From positions 52,015,365 through 52,079,364 of the forward strand of contig CAMZMU010000062.1 of assembly GCA_947311845.1 (NCBI GenBank): 64,000 nucleotides of DNA. Reading direction: 5' to 3'. Position 1 is the first letter of the stretch, and the number at the start of each line of letters is the position of its first letter. Below the pieces are notes generated by a model. It made no database searches. It was not told the origin of the DNA and worked only from the letters and a program-made list of their open reading frames with translations. This document shows positions 41,522-50,528 of this stretch, piece by piece. Position numbers and translations under genes: made by a program. The stretch comes from Poa pratensis. Lineage: Eukaryota; Streptophyta; Magnoliopsida; Poales; Poaceae.

Positions 41522-43094
41522 GTTGGCGCCCACCGTGGGGCCTGCGGTCAAGAGCGTCACGTTCCGCGCAGGATCCATGAAGGGAGCTGAAGATCTTGTT
41601 GTTGGCCGCATCATCACGGTCAATGGCACACCCCTCATCGACGATTCAAGCTGGGGCCGGAAGCAGATTACTTGGAGACCGGCCACGTCATCCCCTTTGG
41701 ATCCATCAACGTCTTCGTTGGCTTCATTGGCGGCGAGTCAGAGGATCCATCGCAACATGGTGACTCAGAAGAAGGAGTCGCGGTAACATTGGACCAAGAA
41801 GAAGAATCTATCAACTACGAGTCGCTGCCTCTTGAAGACGAAGAAGGCCAATCCATTGAGTATGTCCTTGAAGAAAGGCTATGCGGAGGCCCTGTGGATA
41901 GTGGCTCGCCCTCTGTAGAAGATCGGCACGTTGAAGGGGTCTACAGGACCACAGAAGTAGACGAAGGGCTGGGCATGCCACTAGGCAGCTTAGCCCCCAC
42001 ACCGCCGGAAGCAACAGAACAAGCCGCGCTAGACGCATCAGGAGTCGCGGCCTCAGGAGTCGCAAACAGAGAGACTCCACCGGCGTTGCGACTGCGGGAT
42101 CAGGATCAAGGGTAGCCCCCAACGCAGCGGCCACGTCGCCACAGGGAAGCGTGTTACTTACGCCAATATCTGCGGTTAACGCGGCTGCTAGGGTGACAGA
42201 ATTGGAGGCTACCAGGATCGGGCTATATGATGAAGTCCAGAGAATCGCAGATGAGAGAGCCAGGTTGGCGCGTGAGGAACAGCTACTCCAACAGAGCAAC
42301 TGCGACTCATCGAGGAAACCAACACTCTGCAAGGGGTACAGGCCACCTTGCCACACTGATGCCATGCGAGTCGCCTGCAGCCAGGAACAGTAAATCCTAT
42401 GGAGCTGTTCCAATCGCCTACCGCTGAACCAACAGTCACGGTTCCCTCAGTCGCCACCAACATGATCCCATCAGTCGCCACCAACACAGCGCCCGGTCGC
42501 ATGGTCAGGGGTCGCACAACCTTCAGTCGCGGTACCCACACACATGGCACCATCTGCCATGGTTATGCGGTCCGTGGCCCCGTTAGCTGCGCCAGCGGTT
42601 CAAGCAATCGCTGTACCATCAGTTGTACCAGCGGTTCCATCTTTCGCAGCACCGAGAGCAGCGAGATACCTGGATCAAGGGCCATAGTACAGGCTAACAA
42701 CAGGGCCATGATGCCCCCGCCACTGCCGCAGCCAACCTTTGTTCAGCAGTCGCCACAGCAGCCTCAAAGGTTCCACACGCAAGGACATTATGTTAGCCCA
42801 GTGGAGAATCTCTTTGCGGCTACAAACATCTTGGCCAGGTTAGCGCCAGCAGGAAACACACCAATGGACAGAGAGGCGAGGCGCGCCATTGAGATGCTGA
42901 GCACAGCAGTAATACAGCAGGCAAACATGTCCGAACACGCGGGACGGCTGCACTCCACCCCTACAATAGCAGAGCAACGGCAGAAAGAAGCATCCACGCG
43001 GAGTCGCCGCACGTTGCGACTTCAAGTTCGGCTAGGCGACAAAGGGAAGATCAACCTGCGGCTCAAAATCAACCTCAGCAAGTTCAACCCATAG
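41452..43094 (+). pseudogene. LTR-B gag leader, starting inside the LTR, frameshifted
   Basis: An ATG at 41452, 70 bp before the LTR edge, reads MLDSRNPTPTKSSMTPDVTN, then PRQLAPTVGP across the primer site, and stays open to 41786. A frame change near 41680 continues as GHVIPFGSINVFVGFIGGES with an acidic region to a stop at 42115. A third frame (42399-43094) is rich in Pro/Gln and Ser with QSPQQPQRFHTQGHYVSP. Comparison with the single 379-codon leader of GYP1 suggests these once formed one gag N-terminal region. Confidence 0.55.
41524..41540 (+). other. LTR-B primer-binding site
   Basis: TGGCGCCCACCGTGGGG, two bases after the LTR; TGG pairs with a tRNA CCA end. Confidence 0.85.
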
Positions 43095-43098
43095 AATT

Positions 43099-44064
43099 GT
43101 GCAGCCGCGCGCGGCGGCTAATCCAATAGGAAGACCAGCTTCGTCCAATCTATCGTCGCGACTCAAAGGCCCAGTCTGTTTCAGCGAAAGAATCAGGTCT
43201 GAACCGTTTCCTGCAGATTTCAAAGGGCCTCGCAAGGTCGCCAACTACAACGCAAGCATGGACCCTGTTACTTGGCTCAACAATTACGAGATGGGCATGA
43301 GCATCCTAAACGCATCCGAAGAGATCTGCGCACGTTACCTAAACATGATGTTAGAAGGCGCAGCTCACATATGGCTGCAAAATTTGCCGCCAAATTCAAT
43401 AAACTCTTGGGATGAGATGAAGGAAGCTTTTATCAAGAATTTCCAAGGAACATGCAAGCGACTCTGCAGCATAGAGGACCTTGAGCGTTGTGTACAGAAG
43501 GAAGGCGAGTCGAGTCGCCACTGGATGAGAAGGGTCGCAGAATCATACATTCCTCAGATAACATACCACCCAGTTCAGCAGTCCTTGTCATGGAGAAAAA
43601 TTGCAAATTTGAGCCGCTAGTCCACAAACTAGGTCGCATGAAGGATAAAGTCAAGAGCCTAAGCGAGGTAATGGCGGCGGCCAACAAGTATGCTAGCTCG
43701 GATAAAACCAGGGACGCATCTGATGGGGAGGAAGAGGAAAAACTGGCAAGGGAAAGAAGGCCAGTAGCAAGCCTCAACAACAGCAAGCTAGCAATGCCAA
43801 TGCGAGTTATAACAAGCGCAAAAACGAGGAAGGAAACTCAGGGTTAGTCGCAAATACGAACACTCGTTACAAACAAAGCAGCGGCAGAGGAAGGAATTTT
43901 CACCCAGTTAATTTGGAAGAGGTTTTCAACCGCCCCTGCGACATCCATATAGGAAAAGATGGGAAACCACCCAACCACACAAAGGCACAGTGTTATCATT
44001 ACAAAAAGTGGAAGGATGGCAACCACTCAACACAAACAACAATCATCAAAACAATGAGGAGGTA
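43099..44064 (+). pseudogene. LTR-B gag core, frameshifted
   Basis: The frame 43099-43620 contains the Retrotrans_gag pattern: PADFKGPRKVANYNASMDP, WLNNYEMGMSILNASEEI, MLEGAAHIWLQNLPPNSINS, WDEMKEAFIKNFQGT and LERCVQKEGESSRHWMRR. After a frame change near 43550 the reading continues LMEKNCKFEPLVHKLGRMKD-like, and a third frame carries a basic tail with FHPVNLEEVFNRPCDIH and KAQCYHY, a possible metal-binding site. A stop lies near 44064. Gag forms particles with element RNA. Confidence 0.75.
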
Positions 44065-44138
44065 ACCACGGCGGAGGCAACAACAGCAACAACGCCGTCC
44101 CAAATCCGCAGCCAGATCAGCCACAGTTCCCAAAACAG

Positions 44139-44906
44139 TTGGGTCAGTATCATACCATTGTGGTGAATACTTCAAGGAGGGAACAAAAGCTGCGACGACG
44201 CAATCAGGCTGTTAACGCCATAGTACCAGCCGTCCCACAGTGGCTAAAGTGGTCCGAGCAGCCAGTAGTTTGGAGCCGCGAGGATCACCCAGGAGAAATA
44301 AATGAAGAGGGAAAACTCGCGCTGGTGGTTGCCCCTCAAGTCGCAGGGTACAAGTTGAGCAAAGTACTGATGGATGGAGGCAGCAGCATCAATATATTAT
44401 ACTATGAAACCTTCAAAAGAATGAACCTCCAAGAAAAGCAGCTACACCCATCAAGAACAACGTTTCACGGTGTCGTGCCAGGCATATCAGCTCAGCCATT
44501 GGGGCGAATCAACTTGGAGGTCGCCTTTGGGACACAAAGCAACTTCAGGAGCGAGTACATTTGGTTCGAGGTTGTAGATTTCCAGAGCCCATATCATGCG
44601 CTGTTTGGCAGAGAAGCATTCGCAAAGTTTATGGCTAGGCCGTGCTATGTGTACCTAAAGCTTAAAATACCAGGCCCCAGGGGAGTCATCACCATCAATG
44701 GCGACAAAAGAATAGCTCAAGAATGCGAAGAAGGCGACAAGGCCATGGCCAGAGCAGCTTGCATCGCAGAGAGCGCGCCCATGCGCGAGTCGCAGGAGAA
44801 TTTTGATGACATCGTGAAGGCTAAGAGGCACCTGCCTGACTTGCGACTTCAGATTACGGCCGCAAGGGAGGCAAGGAAGTCAAAGGCTACAAGCCATTGC
44901 CAATAA
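44139..44906 (+). CDS. LTR-B aspartic protease ORF, ends before RT
   Basis: A 255-codon uninterrupted frame. Residues 70-90 carry the retropepsin-type active loop VLMDGGSSINILYY (Asp catalytic). Later blocks FHGVVPGISAQPLGRINLEV, YHALFGREAFAKFMARPCYV and IPGPRGVITINGD match the GYP1/GYP2 protease regions. The frame ends REARKSKATSHCQ-stop exactly where RT would follow in an autonomous Tat-like element. No part of RT, RNase H or integrase follows. Likely role: cleavage of gag precursors. Confidence 0.8.
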   Translation: MGQYHTIVVNTSRREQKLRRRNQAVNAIVPAVPQWLKWSEQPVVWSREDHPGEINEEGKLALVVAPQVAGYKLSKVLMDGGSSINILYYETFKRMNLQEKQLHPSRTTFHGVVPGISAQPLGRINLEVAFGTQSNFRSEYIWFEVVDFQSPYHALFGREAFAKFMARPCYVYLKLKIPGPRGVITINGDKRIAQECEEGDKAMARAACIAESAPMRESQENFDDIVKAKRHLPDLRLQITAAREARKSKATSHCQ

Positions 44907-45005
44907 GGACACATCCCAGGCATCGCGAGTTGCCATCAGCAGCCGCAACAAAATTATTAAGAGTTTACATCATCAAGCTGGCCACTCAGGGCTAAAAACT
45001 TCAAT

Positions 45006-45360
45006 TCTGATCGCCACCTAGGCGCGATCGACCCAATTCTGGTCGCCACTCAGGCGCGACCGACCCAATGTAACATTCTGATCGCCACCTAGGCGCGATC
45101 GACCCAATTCTGGTCGCCACTCAGGCGCGACCGACCCAATGTAACACTTCTGATCGCCACCTAGGCGCGATCGACCCAATTCTGGTCGCCACTCAGGCGC
45201 GACCGACCCATGTAACATCTCTGGTTGCCACCTAGGCGCAACCGACCCAATTTCTGGTCGCCACTCAGGCGCGACCGACCCATGTAACATCTCTGGTTGC
45301 CACCTAGGCGCAACCGACCCAAGCATCACTTCTGGTCGCCACCTAGGCGCGACCGACCCT
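45006..45360 (+). repeat. Ten tandem hairpin units with covarying stems
   Basis: Units of 32-38 bp. Each has a 7-bp arm, a loop of about five bases, and an inverted arm: GATCGCC..GGCGCGATC, GGTCGCC..GGCGCGACC or GGTTGCC..GGCGCAACC, followed by GACCCAA and often TGTAACA. Variants alternate at about 45010, 45045, 45081, 45113, 45151, 45184, 45222, 45255, 45293 and 45331. Paired changes keep the stem complementary. The array separates the sense protease ORF from the antisense gene. Confidence 0.9.
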
Positions 45361-45539
45361 ATGTATCATATAATGATTCTGAAATAAAGCATCTCAAACT
45401 ACCAATTGAGCTGTGAGTCTTTTATTTTTTAATCATTGGTCCCTTGGGGGTGCGGCAGCTTTTTAGCGCGGCCTATTCCTTGGGATCGCCAAACAAGTGG
45501 CATTTATCGTGATTATACTCAACCTCTCTTGGATGCGAC

Positions 45540-45655
45540 TTGCACTATGCGGCCAAAGTACTGGGGGTGCGGCGTCAATCGAGTTTGATTGCCTATCATG
45601 GCCGCTCTCGACCCTGAACACGCACTTTTTACCTGGGAAATACTGAGCCGCGCAA
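45540..45655 (+). repeat. Single copy of the LTR-A 135-165 bp repeat unit
   Basis: CACTATGCGGCCAAAGTACT, TGCCTATCATGGCCG, CTCTCGACCCTGAACACG and TGGGAAATACTGAGCC are shared with 39436-39600 of LTR-A. Confidence 0.85.
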
Positions 45656-45778
45656 GGGCCTAAGTGAGGAAAAACCGAGACAAATCATAAGGACCAGCCT
45701 ATTGGTCGAAACATGTACTGCTGAGAGTACTTAAGCAAACCATAACATTGTCTTATGACACATAAATTCTAACAATTA

Positions 45779-48700
45779 TTACAGGCCGCTAAGGGCCAAG
45801 ATCATAAAACCATTGTTTCTATTCTTCATTTGTGCGCAGCTTTTGGCCTGGGAAGGAGGAACAGGCGGCTTACCAAGCTTGCCAGAAGGAGCAATCGCAG
45901 GCTCGCTGGAGGGCTCTTCAGTCGCGGGCTTGGGGGCTGCAGAGCTGGATACGCCTGGAGAGGGGTTCTTTTCCTGCGGAATCACCGCACTGGATGACGG
46001 AGCGGGTAACTTCTCCCATCTGCTTCCATCTGCATTATACTTGCCCATATAGGTCGCAAGATCTATCCCCTCCACCAGTTCAGTCGCGTGGCCGCGCATA
46101 TCCTTCCAAGTCGCCGCATATTCTGAGGCCGTCAGTTCGGTGCCATCCACCTTCTTCGAGGGCCTACCTTTTGCAACCTTGGCAGCATCAAAAGAAGGAT
46201 AGTATGTCTTGGCCAAAGCAAGAACATGAGCCGGCCGGTGCGAGCTGAGGACTCCTTCCAGTCCAAAAAGAACTGAGGCGCCCTAAGCAGTCTTTTTAGC
46301 AACCCTTCAGAATCACCGGGGCTTGGTCGGCAGCAGGCACTTAGACAGTGATTTCATGGCATCACAAGTTCTTCGCGAAAATCGCGGATATACTCCAGCT
46401 GTTCTTGAGTACTGCGCGCTGCTCGGCATCTTCACCTACATCGAGGCATGTCTCCGTCAGCTCTACAATATACAGGCAAAGTAGTAGAGAAAACAGATGC
46501 AGATATGGGTCGCAACATACCAGTTAACTCTTGAGTCATGATGCAAACTTTGGCGTGGACAAGGTTTTGGGAATCAGAAACTTTTTTCAACTTTTCTCAA
46601 GCTCGCCAATGGTAACAGCCTTGAGCCTTGCGTCCTCGTTGGCTACAGCGATGGCGTCTTTCTGAGCGCTGATTTGAAGGTCCTGCTGTTGGACCCTCTC
46701 TTGAAACTTCTCTTCAACCGTTTTAAGCCGCAGCTCGGTGGCTTTGGCTTGTTCAGATAACTTGAAGCTTTCATCAGATAGCTCGCCCATCCTGGTTTCC
46801 CTCTTCTTCAGCTCAGCGTCACGCTGGCCAAGGAGCTCGCGCAGCCTCTCCAGTTCAGAAGGAGTATCCCCCAACTGCTTTTCCAAGGGAGTTTGCAGCT
46901 GTTATGGAGCTTAGTTCCTCCTACAAAGAGAAGCATCAAGTCTCCCTTTAAAGTCAAAGAAGAAACTTGATCCTTGGGGGCTAGAGACAGATAAGTGGAA
47001 GCAGAAGTTTACCTTATAAGCCGCAGACAGGTCAGACAGTGCTTTGCGGAGCTCCATGGCTTGCTTGTCATTTGAGGCAATGATGGCCTCTGACAGTTTC
47101 TCAGCGCGGCTCATGGAGGAGGAGGAAGCAACTTCAGCACGCAGAATTGGCGACCGCAGGCTGTCGGCCGCTGGCAACTCAATCACCGGCGCATCAGCAT
47201 CCTTGGCCATTACAGCTATGGAGGAAGGGTTGACCTCTCCACGTCTGGGATCGCAAGGGGATCCATTCTATCCTCCAGAGCCACCTCTTGGGCAACTGTG
47301 TCAAGAACAGGGACCGTGGCCAATCATCTGTGGTGGCCACGCCCTCTACCATGGCGGTATGAGCCGCAGGTGATAAACGCGGCTCAACCGCGGTTTCAGA
47401 AACAACTCCAGGATCAGCCGCGGATTTAGTCGCACTTCTGCAAAAAGCAAGGGCATTGTGTAAAGAAGAAGCACATACACCAGAATAAAAGTATTATAAG
47501 CGCAAGGAAAATCACTAACTCTAGAGCCATCTTCACGAAGGCCATAAGCTCGCCACTTGACGGTGAGGACAGGCCTTGGGTCCCAGAATCTACGAGCAGA
47601 AGTTTGCGTGTCAATAGAGGAAAAAGAATAAGCATTCAAGATGACAAGACAACAGAAATTACAAGAGTGGGGGACCCATGACTTCTTCAGTTGAGGCGGT
47701 GGGTTTGTACACACGCCTGGCAGCGCCCGTAGCAGGTTTGCGGCGCTTCGTGGCTTCAGGATTTTCCAGAGCATCAAGCTCTGGCTCTCACGAGATAGCC
47801 TCTTGGAGGATCTACGGGGAGTTGGCCCAGCGCGGCAGCAGAACTCGCGGCTGGCACTGGACTGTCATCCTTGTCCAGTTCAGTCTCTTCACCTTCTGAG
47901 GCCGCAGAGGCGACAGAGGGGATATCAGCAGTTTCGCTGCCCTCTAGAGTGGGCAGCAACTTCTTTCGTGCGGCACGCTTGGGAGCAGCAGTGCCGGCGA
48001 CGGTCGCAGGCAGCGACCAGTAATTCTCATCAGCCTGGATCAGGAAGATATAAAGTTGCAGTATTAAGAAAGGAATGCGACTCAACTACGAAGGCGAAAA
48101 GACAGAGAAGAGGAGTTACCTCAAAAGGCTTGTTGTTAACGCTGAAAGGGGCAAGCCCACCTTGTCAAAGGAGATGTCCTTCTCCTCAGTCACGCGGGCG
48201 ACGAATTCCACCCAATCCTCAGGCCTCCAGTCCGCAGCTTGATGCGATCGACGTCAGCAGAGGTGCCTGTGCACTCAAGAAAGGATCGCTGTCGTGGACT
48301 CACGGGCTGGACGCGCCATTTGGTCCAGCAAGAGAGAAGATCAAGGCCAGTAAGACCATGACCTATTAAGGCGCGGACCTTGATCAGCGACTCATTGATG
48401 AAGGGCATGGCCGAGTCGCGAGGTTTTGATTTCAGTGCCTCGGTAGGCACGAAGAGGGTGTTAGACCAGGAGGGAAGGCGAGTTTCGTCCTCCGGTGAAG
48501 TGTCTTGGCAATAGAAGAAAGATTTTTGCCAAGCCCTGGGTCGATTCGCCAGGGCTAGCTTGGGAAGGCAAGAGTTTCTATGGCGTTGAAGAGAGATGGC
48601 GCCGACCTGAACATAGGCGCCACCCTTGGAGACAAGTTGGCTGTTGCAGGTGAAAGAGTCCAGCCACAGATCGATGTTGGGGCTATGCCAAGATAGTCCT

Positions 48701-49028
48701 CGCACAACACATGAAAATTGCTCACCTGGAGCATTGAGTTGGGCCCGATGTCGTGAAGACGGAGGCCTAGGCGTTGTAGCAGATTGCGGAAGAAGGGAGA
48801 ACCTAGCGGCGTGAATCCACGCTCCACGTGCTCCACGAACATCACCAGCTCGTTGGGCTTGGGGCGCGGCTCGATTTCATCGCCTGGCGCCCGCCAGACG
48901 CCGTCCTCCTTCGGCGGCAAGAAGCCAGCTTCGGCCAGATCCGCGAGAGTTTCCTCCGTCACCCAGGATCCTTCCCAGTTGCAGGAGATCCTGCGCTTAT
49001 CGTCAGATGGTTTTGCCTTGGGCGCCAT
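45779..49028 (-). pseudogene. LTR-B antisense spliced gene with PF04195-like domain
   Basis: The start ATG at 49028 gives MAPKAKPSDDKRRISCNWEG. The block NELVMFVEHVERGFTPLGSP, FFRNLLQRLGLRLHDIGPNS and LCEDYLGI has the pattern of the 'putative gypsy type transposon' domain (PF04195). One frameshift near 48700 is needed to continue with SKGGAYVQVGAISLQ, and the reading goes on to about 48190. Further exons, each bordered by GT/AG-like sites, follow: acidic Ala/Ser-rich (48085-47774), KTSARRFWDPRP-like (about 47600), MAKDADAPVIELPAADSLRS (47210 leftward), a long coiled coil LERLRELLGQRDAELKKRET (46886-46587) and a C-terminal SFDAAKVAKGRPSKKVDGTE (46216-45779). It lies opposite to gag-pro. Role unknown. 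Confidence 0.65.
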
Positions 49029-49387
49029 TGCGAAGAGGAGATTGGATTGGGGAACTAAGCTCGGATTGAGGAAGAAGACGGCGTGGCTAGGGATGAGGAG
49101 ATTGCAAGGGCAAGTGAATAATGACCTAGGTGGCCGCAGCTTATAACTGAAGGGACCCGCAACTAACAGCACAATCTGCGCTCGCAACCAACGGCACAAT
49201 TTGCGCCCGCAAGACGAGTAACGGTCCGCAATTAAAGGAAACAGAATATTTCCAGAAGGGGAGATGAGTTGGCAGATAAGTCACAGCTCTGAGTCGCATA
49301 AGTCAGAAGATTGGTCAGAACGTTTGCAGTGCGGCTCAGTGACCATTTCAAGAGGTCAGAAGGTTCTCACCGTAAAGTCCTAACCAA

Positions 49388-49400
49388 TCTTGGGGGCTAA
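49388..49400 (+). other. LTR-B polypurine tract
   Basis: TCTTGGGGGCTAA immediately before the 3' LTR, the primer for plus-strand DNA synthesis. Confidence 0.8.
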
Positions 49401-49916
49401 TGTCGGGGGAATACTTTCTGGATTAACCCGCGGCCCAGTGCGACTTACTTTACTCGCACGGACAAAGGCCCACTTGGGAGCAAGCCCGGTATTGAACCGC
49501 CATAAGGGGAAAGATCTAGAAGACATATCCCGGAGGATGTGAAGACCAAGTAGTCTCCGAGTAGGCCTCTGTGGACGTATTCCTTATGAGGGAAGTTTCC
49601 TTTGTAACCTGGCGAGCCTCTGTGTATATAAAGAGGACTCGCAGGACTTAGAGGGGGTCAAGCTATCAAGCCCTAAACCCTAGCTCATACGGCGAGTACC
49701 AGATCGGATCGCCTCCATTGTAACACCTCGATTATCATATCAATACCAATCTAGGGTAGGCAGGAAGTAGGTCTTTTACCTCACATTGAGGGGGCCGAAC
49801 CTGGGTAAATCTGTGTTGATCTTTGTTCCTGCGATCCCAAGCTCGGAGATGCTTGACTCGCGTAATCCCACACCTACGAAGTCATCTATGACACCTGACG
49901 TGACAAACCCACGACA
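49401..49916 (+). repeat. LTR-B 3' LTR
   Basis: 516 bp, differing from the 5' LTR at about three single bases (for example GCCCGATATTG / GCCCGGTATTG and TTGTATCACC / TTGTAACACC). Confidence 0.95.
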
Positions 49917-50143
49917 CCGGTGGCCGATGCGGACGGCGGCGACGCGGGGAGGGAGGAAAGGGAGCTCGAGTAGAGGAAGCGCTGGAGGGCGCGCGCCTCC
50001 ACCAAGGGGGGGGGGGGAGGAAATTGAGGTGCGAGCGCGCCGGCGGGCCGGCGGCGGCGGCCGAAACCCTAGGGGCGAGAGGCGAGGGAGGGAGGAGTCG
50101 CGCGAGGGGCCTTCAGTGGCGCTATAGCCCTTCTGACACCGGC

Positions 50144-50478
50144 GGCTCCTCGACGGCCTCCCTTCACCGCCGCCGGCCGTGGCCAAGCACACTGCCGAGC
50201 TCTTCCTTCTCTCCTCTATGTTCTCGGCCTCCTCCTGTTGCTGTCCACGCCCATCAGTCCTGCCCAGCTCATAACCACCAGGGCGGACACTTCCTGTCGT
50301 CACGGTCACCGGCGATGGACGGCGAAGCAGCCGATCGGTGAAGATGGGCTGCAGGACGCGCGGTATTCTATGGAGGCCGTCAAAAACTTTTAGAAACAGC
50401 AATTGAAGACGTAGGAGCCGAGGAGGAGCACTGGGACTCGGAGCAGATCGAGTCGCGGTGACGAGGGGTATCCTTGGA
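50144..50478 (-). other. GC-rich host-like or captured sequence flanking the LINE-type element
   Basis: In minus sense this joins across the LINE insertion to 35646 leftwards, giving a GC-rich exon-like stretch followed by GTGAGTTTTT at about 35587. No family was recognised. It abuts GYP2 at 50479. Confidence 0.35.
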
Positions 50479-50528
50479 ACCTGCAGCCATCCGACATATG
50501 TGCCTATTACATTTTGCGACTGAGCAAC

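Larger units (their letters stand above)
41006..49916 (+). mobile_element. LTR-B: young non-autonomous gypsy element (gag-protease, no pol)
   Basis: Both LTRs are 516 bp (41006-41521, 49401-49916) and differ at about three positions, and the flanks CCGGT (41001-41005, 49917-49921) match perfectly, so insertion is recent. The interior has a primer site, gag, aspartic protease, a ten-unit hairpin array, an antisense spliced gene and a PPT. RT, RNase H and integrase are absent: the sense frame stops at 44906. It must rely on a related Tat-like element for replication. Gag is itself broken by frameshifts. Confidence 0.9.
35662..50128 (-). mobile_element. Minus-strand LINE-type element, split by LTR-A and LTR-B
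   Basis: The 15 bp repeat ccttctgacaccggc flanks it at 35647-35661 and 50129-50143. Subtracting LTR-A (36430-40673) and LTR-B (41006-49916) leaves about 1.3 kb in three pieces. In minus sense the 3' end is TGCTTTATTTATAAAGCGGG followed by GCGAAAGCC, the ending of many Triticeae LINEs, with a short GTGTGTGT tail instead of poly-A. The 5' part is GC-rich. No ORF1, endonuclease or RT is present. Its middle resembles the element at 6241-7836, so both belong to one non-autonomous group. Confidence 0.7.

Noticed and set aside
41524..41540. tRNA-like sequence at the PBS
   Set aside because: Only 17 bases complementary to a tRNA end; no cloverleaf, so not a tRNA gene.
45006..45360. CRISPR-like appearance of regular repeats
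   Set aside because: Eukaryotic retrotransposon context, no unique spacers and no cas genes; the units are contiguous hairpins.
47044..47373. Plus-strand frame opposite the LTR-B antisense gene
   Set aside because: Shadow of the coiled-coil exon on the minus strand.
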